Shown: positions 12,301-24,154, counted from the stretch's first letter. The stretch: 64,000 nt of DNA from Myrica gale (GCA_963930655.1 OZ005621.1:10899001-10963000); one strand, 5' to 3'. Made by a program: numbers and translations. Notes: a model not told the origin generated them from the sequence alone.

Positions 12301-12887
12301 AATAGGACCAATTTGAGAAGCTTCTTAGAACTAAAACCGTTCGAACTATATGTATTGGTCCGGACAGCATTGACATATCATCTGTATGTGCTGACATGTT
12401 CTTTAGTGTTCGAACGTAGTTATTTTTTCATGTGCGAACACTCTAGTCGTCGTCTATACATGATTGAATGTTCATGACAATTTTCGATTTATCAATCTAC
12501 TGACGATTATTATTCGTTACGTGAAGTTGTTCGGACGTTGTATCTATCACGTCCAGACAGTATTGTAAAAAACTGTGATGATTCTGAACGTCACTCGATT
12601 ACGACGAATTGGAATTTGTCACCCTGAAAAGGGTCTAAACGGATTGATTGAGTCCTAACGGTATTTTGTATTTTGTGACTGTTAATCGTCCTTTATGCGC
12701 AACGTGGCATATGTTGTCACACTAGAAATACCTCCGAATGGTTTTAGGACATGTCCGGACGGTTTTGGTATTCCTGGATAATTTTGGGTGACAAAATTAA
12801 TATTTTTTCATGGAGAGGCCACTTTAGGTGACAAAATTTGGTTTGACACCCAAAAATTTGTCACTTAAAGCTATAATTCTTGTAGTG
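9370..12887. repeat. CACTA-1 right subterminal region with dispersed GTTCGGACG-type 9-10-mers
   Basis: Dozens of related short units in both orientations, such as CCGTCCGAAC, CGTTCGGAC, GTCCGAACGG and GTCCGGACGG, cluster at 9400-10320 and 11830-12780. They thin out over the internal gene at 10640-11814. The last 120 bases carry TTTGGGTGACAAAA-like units mirroring the left end. This is the architecture of CACTA TnpA-binding arrays. The specific core is unlike the maize 12-mer, so the binding role is inferred. Confidence 0.75.
10640..11814 (-). pseudogene. Extra gene in CACTA-1 resembling the 'putative plant transposon protein' domain (Transposase_32-like)
   Basis: The minus-strand reading from the ATG at 11814 gives MSKRRRTSS, then after a stop IFVERYIQLTDFYKL, ELTGWAPFLQ and LVQEFYTS. 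It shifts frame into VTIRNVQIIFSLDELGRFLGY, and later gives GLPFDMASFNCQFVRAGALK, ILLPYIILLTQFLH and SRVLSLMSINKKTFLK. This order (FYTS..., V.IR.V.I.FS...LG, then a C-terminal LLPY.I.LTQF block) resembles the plant Transposase_32 / PF20167-type domain seen in many transposon-borne proteins. Several stops and at least one frameshift are present. It is more GC-rich than the flanking arrays. It could be part of the element's normal gene set or captured cargo; I cannot tell which. Confidence 0.5.
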
Positions 12888-14392
12888 GAGGGGGGTGAAG
12901 ATTTGGAAATTGGGATAAGGAAGGGACTTTAAGGGTTTTGATTTTGATTTTTTTAACTATAAATAATCAAAACGACGTCCTCGTGCGTGTGAAAACTATT
13001 GCCGGTAGGGTTGTCCGACCCTACATTTGACAGTAACTTTGGCTCAAACCGAACATTCTGTAGTCAGGGAGCTCTTATAGGCACGCCCAGGGAGGGATGC
13101 TACGATGGTCGCCCCCTTCCTACCCTTTTTGCTTAGAAAAAAACTTCATTCACTTTGTTTCTGTTCGTGCTGTGGCCTTTAGAAAAAAAACTTCATTCAC
13201 TTTGTTGAAAACATTTTTAATTTAAAAAACGTTTTCGGATCAAAACATGATTTTTGCATAAAAAAATATTTTAATTTTGAATAAATTTTTTGACCTAATC
13301 TTTAGCCAAAATTTATGTGAATAAAAATCAATAATTTTTCCACTAATCTCATAAAAATCTACTCTACTTCCAATAAAAAAATCACCACCCATCCAAAAAT
13401 AGCTAATTTACAAATTATTGTTTTCTATTGGATTTCAGTATTTCACTAGCTTTTCTAGAGTAAAGTCTTTGTCTTCATGAGGTGACAAATTTTCATTTCC
13501 ATTCAATTTTTTCCACAGTCAATCTTCTCCGTATCATAAATCATTATTCAAATTGATTAATCTAAGATTCAAATGGGGAGACTAGACAGATTTTCGGGAC
13601 ATCCTATGGTCTTTGAAGAGTTTGCATTCTCTAACTATCATTTATATTACATTTATGCCATAAGTTAAGATCTCGCCATTAAAATCAATAATAAAAAAGA
13701 CAGATAACACAATCTTAATAGTCGAATTGTAACATGAGTTGCAAAGTATAAATCTATTGATAATTTAGAGTGCAATGTGTCGAGTTTAGTAATTTAAGGT
13801 ATAATTTCAAATGAGTAATATATAGTTAAAAATGGAAAATGTAATTTTTTGTTTTAATCTTTCATCTCTGCATTTATATGGGAACAAATCTTATTTATTT
13901 ATTTAATATCAATCTAGCACGTTATAATTATTAATAGGGGGCTTTTTGCATTGATTTGCATGCTAATCTGCCTTTTTAAAACTTTTTCTTTGAGTTTGGA
14001 AAAACAAAAAAGCGAAAGGGATCTCTACATCAACATAAAGATATATATATATAATTTCTCGGTTCATTATTCACTTGACGTTTATTCTAGACTCATTGTG
14101 GCTCTATTAAATATGATGATGGATTTCGTCATTGAGGTGGTAACCTTAAGCAAATAGTGGGTGCGATGTAAGAGTACATACACTGAACGAAATCAAATAT
14201 TGATATGTACTATAAATGATTATTGATGTTGAGAAGGTATTAAGCACAATTAGTTTATTGTATCCTTAGACCTTAAAGGTTTATGCAGGTCTATTTGTTG
14301 TGTACTTGTGCTTTGACCGAGTCATTTAGTGATGATCTTTCTAGGTCAAATATTCCAGATAATGTTGGGTCTTGTGCATGATAAATGAAGGG
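12888..14392. other. Unassigned AT-rich DNA after CACTA-1; possible far end of the hAT element
   Basis: It begins with the gag target duplication and then resumes the sequence interrupted at 2134. A possible hAT 5' end on the minus strand is TAGGGTCGGACAACCCTACC, ending about 13022. The partner end is outside the window, so this cannot be confirmed. A 20-22-base stretch (aaaaaacttcattcactttgtt) occurs twice near 13140 and 13190. No coding homology seen. Confidence 0.3.
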
Positions 14393-14860
14393 TTATTGCA
14401 CTCACGTGATTTGGGGGTCCTGACACTTTCCACCCATTTTTTCAATTTTGAGACATTTTACCCACTTGGTTTGGGGATCTTGGCACTTGGCACCCCATCG
14501 TCTATTATCCATTATTTCGAATGGAAAAATCATTAATGTGTTCTGCACGTGGCTCACTTGGCCATTTTACCTTCAATATTCAAAAGGCTTAATTACACTT
14601 TGCACCCACATGGTTCGAAGGGTCTGACACTTTGCACCCTGTTCTTTTATTTTTGAGACACTTTGCACCCAAAAAAAATAATCACGCGTTCTGCACGTGG
14701 TTGACTTTTCCATTCGAAAATAGCAGATAAATTGATGAGGGTCCAAAGTGTCAAAATCCCTAAACCACGAGGGTAAAATATCTCAAAATTAATAGAACGA
14801 GGTGTAAAGTATTAAGACCCACAAACTACGTGGGTGCAAAGTGTAATTAACCCATAAATA
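14393..14860. mobile_element. MITE with ends related to TTAATTACACTTTGCACCC, plus a partial copy beside it
   Basis: 14587-14853 has long imperfect inverted repeats. The left reads GGCTTAATTACACTTTGCAC and the right mirrors it as GTGCAAAGTGTAATTAACCC. Farther in, both arms carry TTTTGAGACACTTTGCACCC-like units. 14393-14560 holds a second, partial set of the same units in the same orientation as the left arm. No coding capacity. The exact borders of the partial copy are uncertain. Confidence 0.7.
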
Positions 14861-15772
14861 AGTTTGTATAAATTCTAAATAAGGAATCCACGAGTCTCTT
14901 GATAAAACAGTATATTTGATATATCGATTGGATTAGAAAAGAAATCATTGGCCAATGGAATTTTGTGAAATTGCTTTGTAACTAATTCAAAAGTTCAACG
15001 GGTTACAGATTGTGAATTAATAATTGTATGAGGTAGAGACTATCAGTGATATTATTCCGGTTCTATTGGCTCATGTTGCATATAACATGATGAAATGATA
15101 AATAAACAATTAATTGTTAGTTGAAGGAATTTCACAAATCAATCTCAAATACTCGGGGGTGAATTGTAATATGTTGATGGACATGATTACAATTAGTAGA
15201 AGCCCGAAATTCAGAATAAAAGAATATAAAGGAATTAATGAACAAATAAATTTTTTATGTGATTCTACATCTGAGATCTAAGATCCTTAACGATTCCACG
15301 AACTGTCACAGCTATGAGATAATCGATTAATTCAAGTGGTTGACCATCAGAAAAGATTAAGATTGTTTATCCATATCAAGTAAGTAATTTCCACAAACAA
15401 ACTTTCAATAAACACATGTCGAAGTTTCAAAGTGAAATGGAGCAGCTAAGGCATGAAATGAGGACATATACAGCAAAGATGACCAAACTTTTGAAATAAG
15501 AAACCCGAGGGAGAGAAGTGAATTTTAAAGATTTTTTTAATAAATGAATACAAGTTATAGATGCATTTCTACCTTTTTCAACTCTTAAATCTTGAAAATT
15601 TAATCAAATAAGTCATTATGACTTTGAACAAGTCGCTACGATGGACTACGTAGAACGCTGCTCCTAGAAAGCAATGCTAGAGTATCTTGGTTTGAGTCCT
15701 GACCGGCAGTATGTCTTTCATTTAAAATATGATCTTCATCTGACAGTATGAAAATGAGCATAATTTAAGAAA
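14861..15772. other. Unassigned AT-rich DNA
   Basis: No family assigned. A short possible coding scrap with coiled-coil character (KFQSEMEQLRHEMRTYTAKM) lies at about 15420-15500. The region ends at the first MULE. Confidence 0.3.
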
Positions 15773-15935
15773 TTAGCTTAATTACATCGGAGTCCCTGTT
15801 GTATTAGGTTATGACAAAATAGTCATTGGGATATTACTTTCTACAAATCAGTCCCTGTGGTCACTCCATTTGTTTAAAATAGGTCCCTCCATCAACTCAG
15901 CGCCAGTCCAATAACGGAGCATGCTATGGTGTCAA
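15773..15935. repeat. MULE-1 left terminal inverted repeat
   Basis: Pairs with 24155-24316 in inverse orientation with mismatches and small gaps. Similarity fades just after TAACGGAGCATGCT. Confidence 0.85.
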
Positions 15936-17011
15936 ATTTGTTACACGTCGGCACGAATAGGAACTTGACATGTGTCCCACTAATCCACCTTAGCAAAAAC
16001 TTATAATTTTCACCCAATTTCTATTTCTAACTCAGCAAATACATTAACGCTTAAAAAACAAAGCCAAAAAAGTACATTAACACTTATAAAAACAAAAGCA
16101 AAAAAATACGTTAACACTTAAAAAACCAAAACCAAAAATGAAACTGAATAACATCTTCCCATACCCCACCCTTTAGGCCTTTACCACTGATACCCACGTT
16201 GAAGGCACATAAACCCTATCTTCCGAAAATCCAACGAATACGATAACTTAGATTCGGCTTCATTAATCCGAAAATCCAACGTTCTACAGGTTCTTCATCT
16301 CTACAAGCTCGTCATCATTGCCCCTATTTTTTGGCTTTTGTTTGCTTAGTTTGGGTTTGCTCCCTTCGCTCAGTAAGTATTTCTCTCTTCAGCATATAGG
16401 TTTGGGTATACCAACCGTTATTGGGTTCTGTCGAAGCATGTGAGTGATGATTTGAATCATATAGTTGTTTATATAGTTGATAGGAACATATAGTTGTACG
16501 TCTTCCCTTTATTGGGTCCCTTGAAAGTAGAATCATATAGTTATTTATTATACCCACATATTTTTCGGCAATAGTTAACTAATTTAAGTAATCCAATTTA
16601 TTCCTTAGACACGTGAGTGATTGGCAGTGAGTGAGGTGTAACAAATCAATAACTGATAAAATAAAGAGTTTACAGTGGGAGATAGAGAGAGGGTGCACAT
16701 GTTATTGTCCGCTGCCTTTTTGTTGTCCTATTGTCGTTAATGTGTTTGACTTTTATGTGGTTGTTAGTGACACAATAATTAGCTCCTGTGGGTTTTGATT
16801 ATTGAATGGAGAAGTAAGTTAGTGATTGCATATTATTCAGCAAAGTCTTTGTATTTGAAATTCTTTATAATTGATTCATATTGAAATAATGCATCTGCAT
16901 ATATCAAGGATAGCTTAATTGATTCAAAGTCATTATGTCATATGTACTTTCCTTATATTTCAAGCAATTATGTTTATATGATTGTGTCTGTCTCTTTTGT
17001 TTTTGTCAGGT
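15936..17011. other. MULE-1 5' region upstream of the transposase
   Basis: AT-rich and non-coding. The transposase exon at 17012 is preceded by a good acceptor (tttttgtcag), so a leader intron probably occupies part of this stretch. Confidence 0.4.
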
Positions 17012-19780
17012 ATGGTTCACATATATATACATCATACTAGAACATTGACTTTGGTGAAGGAAGAGGACATTGGGGGTGAGGTTCGACACTTGGAAAATCA
17101 AGATCCTGACTATTTTTCAGCGCTTGTAATCCGGAATTTTGTAAGCAAGTACATTGGATTTCAGAACATACATAGATTAGCTTGCAAATTTGAAGACGAG
17201 CCCTGGTCTAATGGGCTCACGTATGTTGCTAATGATGTCGATTCTATCAAGTTAATAAATCGTATTCGGGAGGAGAAGCAACACACGCTCCATATCTATA
17301 TAGAGCAGGAAGTTGATGAGCCGATATTTGCGATGGTTGATGAGCCTCCTACTCATGGTAAGCATTATAAATTATTTTTAAGTTGATTTTCGACTATATT
17401 TTATAATCTAAGATATATTACTTATTTGCTTTTACTTTAATTTTAATTATGTTTTAAATTTTTATGATATTGTAGATGGAGAAGTAGTTGTTGGTGCTGA
17501 TGTTGGGCCGACAAATGGAGAAGGAGCTGCTAGCGGCCCTTAGTTTGACAAAGGAAAGGCTAGTGCTGGACTGGTAAATGAAGGAGTTGTTGGTGGCCCT
17601 TAGTTTAAAGAAGGAGCTGTCGGTGGCCCTTGGTTTGACAAAGGAATGGCTGGTGGTGTGCAATTTGATATAGAGGAGGAAGATGAAAGTAAGAGTGAGA
17701 GGGAAGGTTTGATTGAAGAGAACCTAAGTGACATTTAACTAACTAATGGAGAGGAGCCAAAATTGTGGCTCAGAGCTAGAGACAATGTTGATGAACTCAC
17801 CAGGGGCAACACCATGTCTTGGTTCGATTCTGGTCCCAGTATTGTGAGAGATGTTGAGGATGTGCAAGAGGATGATGGATCAACTGACGAAGTGGAATCT
17901 GTAGATGAGGAAGTTGGGTCAAAAGGGGATGAGGAAGCACCACGTACCTTTACGAAAAAATGATAAGAAATAGGTGACTGCGGTGTGCAAGAGTCCACAA
18001 TGTACACGGAGGATCCATGTTTCTAAGACAAATGAGAGGGGTTCTATGGTTGTCATGACTTACAGAGCCATGCACAATTATGGTACTCACTACAAGAACA
18101 GATCTGTAAACTCTGCATGGATTGCACAACAATACTTGGAGATTGTGATGGATACTCCAAATCTTTCACTAGGGTCACTTATAGAACAAATTTATAGAGA
18201 TTGTGTGGTACGGGTCTCGAAGCATACAAATTACCGGGCTTTGTGGATAGCCCTTCAAATGATAAATGGTAAGCATGCCGAATAATACAAGTATTGCCAT
18301 GACTATGTTGTCGTCGTCACAACCTTGAATCCTGGGAGTTGGTTTAAAATCAGTAAGGATGAGTATTTTTTGAGCGGATGTACGTCTGACTTGAAGCATG
18401 CAACATGGGATTCTTGGCGGGTTGTAGACTCGTCATCTCAGTGGATGTTTGCCACTTGAAGGGCCAATTTGGCGGGCAATTATTTTGTAAAGTGGGGAAG
18501 GATGCAAATGATGATATGTTTCCCATCGCCTATGTTGTATGTAGTAACGAATGTCACGCGTCTTGGACATAGTTTTTGGAAATGCTACTCGACGACGTCG
18601 ATACAGATGACCAACGTCGATGAGTGTTCATTTCCAACTACCAAAAGGTATATATTTTCCCTACATAAGTATTTTTTTGTTAAATTTCTATACAACATTT
18701 TCTATGACATAATATTTACTTTCACAATATGTGGATTGACAACGGAACAAATAAAGTTGCATAATTTTATTTCTCGTTGTGACATAATATTTGTATTATT
18801 TATGAAGGGATTACTTGATGCATTGGATATCCTCATGCCTCATAATGAGCATACGTATTGCTTGAAGCACTTGAATGCGAATGTTAAAAGCAAAGGGTGG
18901 AAGAGACAATCATTCAAGGACATTATATTCATTTGTGCAAAACCAACTACTGCAGAGAGTTTCTGGAAGCATATGGAAGAGATACGAGCGTTGAGCTCAC
19001 CTTGTCATGGAAGAGATCCCTCCCAATTCATGTCACAGCATGCATTCACAACACATACGAGGAGCGATGTGCTTGTGAACAACATCGCAAAAACATTCAA
19101 CACGTGGGTACTCGAGGCAAGAGACAAGCTTATATTGACTATGCTTGAGAAAGTAAGGAGTGTGCTTATGAACTGTTTTCGTACTAAATGGGAAGGTCTC
19201 AAAGATACTAAGTTTGATATCTGCCCCAAGATTCAAACAAAGCTTTAGAGCATGCCAAGAGTGATGGAAGACACTTTATTTGCCTATGGGGTAATGTGAT
19301 AGAGTTCGAGGTTGATAATCACATGGAGGAACCGAGGATTGTGAATATACGAGATATGAGTTGTAGTTGTGGTAGATGGCAATTGAGCGCCATTCCATGC
19401 CCGCACATCGTATCAGCAATATACTTTACACGACATGAGCCCAAGCCCGAGTAGTATGTGCATGATTACTTCCGGATAGAGGCATATACTCGATGTTATG
19501 CTACAAAAATTAAGCAATGCTTGGCCCTCTGTTTCTTAAGATGTCATATTGCCTCCCCAAATTAAGTGGAGGCACGGTAGACCGAGGAAGGCATGAAGAC
19601 GTGTTGAGGATAAGCCACCCCCACCTGGCTATGTCGTGTCTCACTGAGGATACATTACAAGATACGACACATGTGGGGTGAGGGGTCACAGTGCCCAAAA
19701 GTGTCATCTTCCTCTAAGGGCTGACCGACGCATCTATCCTAAGAAGCCTAGTATGAAAAAGGATGTAAACCCTGAACAGG
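17012..19780 (+). pseudogene. MULE-1 transposase: PB1-like N-terminus, MuDR domain, MULE core, SWIM and zinc-knuckle C-terminus
   Basis: The start at 17012 (MVHIYIHHTRTLTLVKEEDI) follows a splice acceptor and matches the start of the MULE-2 transposase ([10 protein letters not shown]...). An acidic, repeat-bearing linker lies at 17475-17960. The catalytic region follows, with FGGQL and a KVGKDANDDMFPIAYVV-type segment in another frame near 18440-18540. Next are HTYCLKHLNANVKSKGWKRQ (18850-18900) and NNIAKTFNTWVLEARDK (19078-19130). A SWIM finger, CSCGRWQLSAIPCPH, lies at 19362-19406. At about 19660-19710 is a knuckle, TCGVRGHSAQKC, whose first Cys is not visible. There are several frame changes. 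Two of three GP(W)FDKG-type linker repeats carry TAG where the third has TGG (17541, 17601 against 17631). Domain order identifies the family firmly; the product is dead. Confidence 0.88.
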
Positions 19781-20243
19781 TCTACAAGTGTTACATTTAT
19801 GTTAGGCTTATTTTGTTACTTTCTACAAGATGTGTTTAAAATATGAATTTGAAAATGTTGTATTCATGTTTTTTTTTTTGTACAATGGGGCAAGGACATC
19901 GACACAAAAAAACAAAAAGAAAGGTAAACATTCAATTCGGTTATGGTTGTGTATGAGCAAAATGGATTATGAATGTGTGAATATGAGTGTGTAGGATAAG
20001 GGCAATGTGAATAACAAAGAAGGTGCATCGATTAAAGGCGAAGAAGAGGGCAGGAAGCGAAAGAAGAACGGAGTAAGTTGCTAAGTTGAACATTTTTTAC
20101 TCTGTTTGGGTGGGTGGATATGGATACATGGTCAAATATTTTGTCTATGTTTTAAGGAGATGGCACTGAGACATCTAGAGATGGCACTAGGAGTAATGGT
20201 CATTCAAATGAGGGTCAAGTCCCGGTAAGAGTGACGACTTTTG

Positions 20244-21512
20244 TGTAAATTCCTAGGATTAAGGAAACCTAAGTGCGGGTGAATTGAGTTTTCAAAGTTT
20301 TTCGCTTTTAACCCTCAATATTGTGTTTGCAAAGTAAAGACTAGTTTAAGAAAAATATATAGATGCAACAAGTGTAAATAAGTGCTAAATGGAAAGAGTA
20401 GGGTTAGAAAAAAAAAACATGAGATTTTTAAGTGGTTCGGCACACCCGCCTACATCCTCCCCTCAAGTTTCTTTACCGAGCCTTGAGGTTTTTCAACTAT
20501 TCTCCAAATAGTGTACACTCTAGCTTTCGGGTGCTAAAGAATGGTAATAGTGTTTTCTCAGCCTCAACACTCACAACCCAAGTGATTTTTCGGGCGCACC
20601 ACTCACAACTTAACCAAGCTTGAGATATACCCTCTCTAACATTCTTCTTTAGTGAACAACCTCACTAAAGGAATTGTCTTTCTTGAATATGAAGATATAA
20701 GAATAAACTCTCTCAAATAGTGGATATGAAAATGGAAAACTCTATTTCTTGATTCACACAATGACAAGGATAAAAAAGTGTGATTTGTGTGAATGATATG
20801 AGAAGTATGAAATAAGAAGGTTTAAGATATTCATCATGCTATAAAAATGATATATGATCGTTCTCCATAGTTTATGAGGCTTAGAGATGGCTTTATATAT
20901 ACCTCATAAGAAAAATAGTTGTTCAGAGCTGTTAGGGGCCACTGTCAAAATGTCAAGTTACCGCTTCAAGTTTCCGTTACCAACGGTCACAATGTCAGAA
21001 CCTCAACGGATATATTTTTAAAAACATATACCGGTCGATCGTTATACCAAGCGGTCGAAAACCGGTCAACCGCTTCACCAACAGGTCGACCTCATCAACT
21101 TAAGCACAAGATCTGGTTCATTTAAAACCACATTTTTGACCACTTTGAAACACCCAATTTTAAAGACTAATTTCCTATAAGTATATAAAAGATTTGAGAG
21201 TTTGATTCGGGTGATTTGAAATCATTTAAAAAATATTTTCATCTTTCAAGCAAGAGGTAAAATGATTTATGCACGTTTTGAAAGATATGCAAGTGTGATT
21301 CAAATCCTTGTCAAAAGTGAAACTAAGTATTACAAGGTTTATACCCTAAGGTCTTGAATCTTCACTTTTGAGCTCCTTACATCTTCTTGATCTTCAATCT
21401 ACTTGTCTTTGGCTCTTTGATAAAAACGTTTTTGTCTTTGAAGATGTCCATTTTATAAACTTAATCCATTTATTGAAATAATCAAAATATTGATTGTGAC
21501 CAAAAACCAACA
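20244..21512 (-). mobile_element. Ty1-copia solo LTR nested in MULE-1
   Basis: The 1,269-bp LTR has TG...CA ends and a 5-bp target duplication ttttg on both sides (20239-20243 and 21513-21517). On the minus strand it starts TGTTGGTTTTTGGTCACAAT. It is the same family as the LTR at 50424-51723, sharing the GGTTCGGCA-type block and the AACCTCACTAAAGGAA block. No internal region remains. It is younger than the MULE it sits in. Confidence 0.92.
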
Positions 21513-21517
21513 TTTTG

Positions 21518-22574
21518 AATTCCAACTAGTAAATATAATCTATGTACAAAAAGCTAGATGTAATAAGCACATTGTTTGTAACATTTTTCAAGACAATAAC
21601 CCAGACCAACCTGTCTCAACCCGTGCGTGGCGTTCAAGATCAAGGTGAAGGAAGTGGATGTCGGCCTGTAACGAGAAACATCTAGTGAAGACAGATGACT
21701 GGTCACCTTTTTTGTGGAAAACAGAATCAGTTTTTGGTGTAGTTGTATTTTGTTGGCTTGAAATTAGGATATGTAGATATACAAAGATGTCTGTGTTATT
21801 TTGTTGGCAGGAAAGTAGGTGCTATTTTGTTGGCTAGAAAGTAGAGTTGTAGCTTCAAATTTTTGTTGGTTGAAAATTTGGAACTATTTTTAACTTGTTT
21901 GATTAGCCAAATTTTTGGGGTCCCAACAATTCGGGCAAGCCAAACACAACTCCAAAATTTCTAACTTTTACACCTACACACTCTACTTTTCACAAAACCC
22001 AATAAATCTCAATAAAGTAAAGATTCCCAAAATTTTGACAAACAAACAACACCTTTGTTGGCTGGAAAAAATGTTTGTATTTTGTTGGGTGGAAATTAGT
22101 TGTAATCTATAAATGAATAGATTTATGTACAACCTTGTATGTGTGGCTTTGGTGTTTGCACAAAAGGGATGTAAATGATTACTCTCTAGTTACCTAATGG
22201 AATCTATCAGTGGCACTATAATGCACGTTTTTTTTACCTACTGTGATTGGTAGTACAAGATAAATATTGGTGATACAGGATAACTTTGTTTGAGTTTTCA
22301 CTTTTGCATCAATTTTCCCTGCTATGATTTGGACCAAGATAATACACAGATTTCCAGTGACATCACCATCAAGATAGCAAGTAATTACAACAAAGGATGT
22401 AAATAGTCCATAACTTGCTTGATTCATTACTTGCAAATTACAACGTAATGAGTCATTTACAATTTCCTTTAAAAATTAGTACTCTCTAGTCTAACACAAA
22501 CTCAAAGTTACAACTTGCTCTCTAGTCTAACACAAGCTAAAAGTTACAACTTGCGCTGTCATCCATCTTAAGAC
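21518..22574. other. MULE-1 intergenic region between the convergent genes
   Basis: Repeated TTTTGTTGGC.GGAAAGTAG-like units occur at 21750-21845 and again at 22053-22100. They flank a block (about 21890-22050) that may be a small nested insertion (GTTTGATTAGCCAA ... GACAAACAAACAAC). No coding homology. Confidence 0.4.
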
Positions 22575-23882
22575 ATCTGAAGTAACAATACAAAACAGTG
22601 GCAGCAAGTACGACCCTCGATAATAGCATGCAGTTTTCCTTACTTTTCCGATTTCGAGCTTCATCCTCCATCTTCTTCATCTTCTTGATCAAAGGAAGCA
22701 ACATTTCTTCCCCGCAAGGACATGCTAGGGGTCAAGCCACTGAAAGTAGCCACATGTCGAATCCCTCTGTAGCAAACAACATTTTAACAAACAACGTAGC
22801 AAATGTCACATGAGATATAGTAGACACAAAAGAAGATGAATTTGTTAGGAGCAGTTCATCTATTCAGAGTTGCAAAATCAGAAGGTCAAGTAACTGAAAA
22901 ATAATTTGTTGCCCTCTCTTGGGAAACAGAAAGAATTGCAATTTGTTTTGCTTTGTTTCTGTGCTACATGAATTCTTAATGACAACCTCCTCATCACCTT
23001 TATACAGGGTTAAAAAGTTGAAGACTACTCCTATATATGTAAAACCGTAGCTAACATCGGATGCTGGGACATGCCATGTCAAGGTATTGGTTGGAACACG
23101 AAATGATCCTGGAATAATAATTGACTCAATAAATGTGCAATTTCAACTGCCTGAATGCATTTTATCAGCTGATCTAACTTCAAATTATGGAACAGTATAC
23201 ATCCTTGCAAATCACCTAACTTTTTAGGTTCATCTATAGAAGGTTTCCACTTTAAAGGCGATTGCACCATGGGTAGATTTAATTTAATTGAAAGGATACT
23301 TAAGTCAAAACTGCACTTAGCAAAACAATTTTTTTGGAGGATATTAACCTTATAAGGATCTTTCAATCCCTTCTTCTTAGATATTTTGATTTCATCTGTT
23401 AAGCTTCCTTCTGTGTTCAACATAATCAATTCTCAATCTGCCAATAACTATACCAAGCCAACCCGATAGAATACAATTTCCTAGTATGTTTAACTTTTCT
23501 TTTCTTATTCCTTTTAAAGGTAACTTTTCTTTATAAGAAGGCAGATTATATTCCCTAAAAGCTTATATACACAACGACCTCTGTAGTAACTAAGTTAACA
23601 ATTCAAAAGACCAGACACCGATGCACTTTCAACTAATCATTTCATCTGTGATTGTATAAAAAGTGAAGGACTCATCGCTCCATAAGTGTATATAGGACAA
23701 CCAAAGAATCGAGACCCGAGTTTCTGTCCATCATAGATGTTCTTACACATGCCCAAAGATTGCATCGGCAAACTAGTGGCTCTGAAAATCATTCCAGTTG
23801 GAAGCAAATGACCTCCGTGATCCTCCTCCGCAGTGATGGACGCCAAATACGACTGCGAAGACATATGATTACCAAATGACAA
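22575..23882 (-). pseudogene. MULE-1 second gene: GRF zinc finger, Lys/Glu-rich segment and hydrophobic C-terminus
   Basis: The minus-strand start at 23882 gives MSFGNHMSSQSYLAS. Near 23780-23695 two frames together give the first half of a GRF-type zinc finger: C-N-L-W-A-C-V-R-T-S, then SRFFGCPIY. The second half, CGYFQWLDP, reads at about 22765-22740. It is followed by a charged segment (EEMLLPLIKKMKKMEDEARN) and a hydrophobic tail (VVLAATVLYCYF) ending near 22575. The C...FFGC...C.YFQW spacing is the zf-GRF signature. Frameshifts occur in the finger and after it. The gap between the halves (about 23640-22800) is long compared with the short intron of the MULE-2 homologue and may contain an insertion. 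The gene faces the transposase. Function is unknown; the domain set suggests a nucleic-acid-binding protein with a membrane-anchor-like tail. Confidence 0.68.
22800..23640 (-). other. Unrecognised block within the GRF gene interval of MULE-1
   Basis: Minus-strand open frames at 23429-23079 (116 codons, with KLNLPMVQSPLKWKPSIDEP) and 23082-22864 (with PASDVSYGFTYIGVVFNF) adjoin in different frames. I do not recognise the protein. They could be an exon-like fragment acquired by the element or chance open frames; the MULE-2 homologue has only about 100 bp here. Confidence 0.3.
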
Positions 23883-24154
23883 GGACTTTCAAAGAGATTT
23901 TGAAGGAGACATAGATTGCAGCAAACAATGAGAGCGGTTCGATCTCTAGTTGGGGATTGGAAGCTCAACGTGACTGTCAGGGGAAAGCTTAGAACGTCGT
24001 TCTTCAGTGGCCAAATGTTTGTGCTATTTTACGTTTGTTTGTTTTATATTTTTTACTTTTAATTGCTTAGGTGGCTGCACGCGTGAGAATATAGTTTACG
24101 GGTTTAAATCAAGTAACATGCATCCTCCTCTCATTTGCTGCACATAGCTTTTTT

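Larger units (their letters stand above)
2135..12887 (-). mobile_element. CACTA (En/Spm-type) DNA transposon, full length with both ends, genes on the minus strand
   Basis: The left end reads CACTACAAGAAAAATGA at 2135 and the right end is the inverse, TTCTTGTAGTG, ending at 12887. The 3-bp target duplication gag is present on both sides (2132-2134 and 12888-12890), as CACTA elements make. The element is 10,753 bp. Inside, on the minus strand and in the usual order, are TNP2 transposase (8969 to about 5329) and a TnpA-like gene (4293 to about 2948). An additional Transposase_32-like gene lies upstream at 11814-10640. Both subterminal regions carry many short repeats around GTTCGGACG and TTTGGGTGACAAA. 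Both transposition genes carry stops or frameshifts, so the element is not autonomous now. Its ends and target duplication are still clear, which argues for moderate age. Confidence 0.93.

Noticed and set aside
13003-13022. Firm hAT terminus at 13022
   Set aside because: The sequence is suggestive, but the partner end lies outside the window and no target duplication can be tested; mentioned only as a possibility.
15600-15720. tRNA-like or SINE-like segment
   Set aside because: Short stretches resemble box sequences, but no cloverleaf or A/B box pair could be supported.
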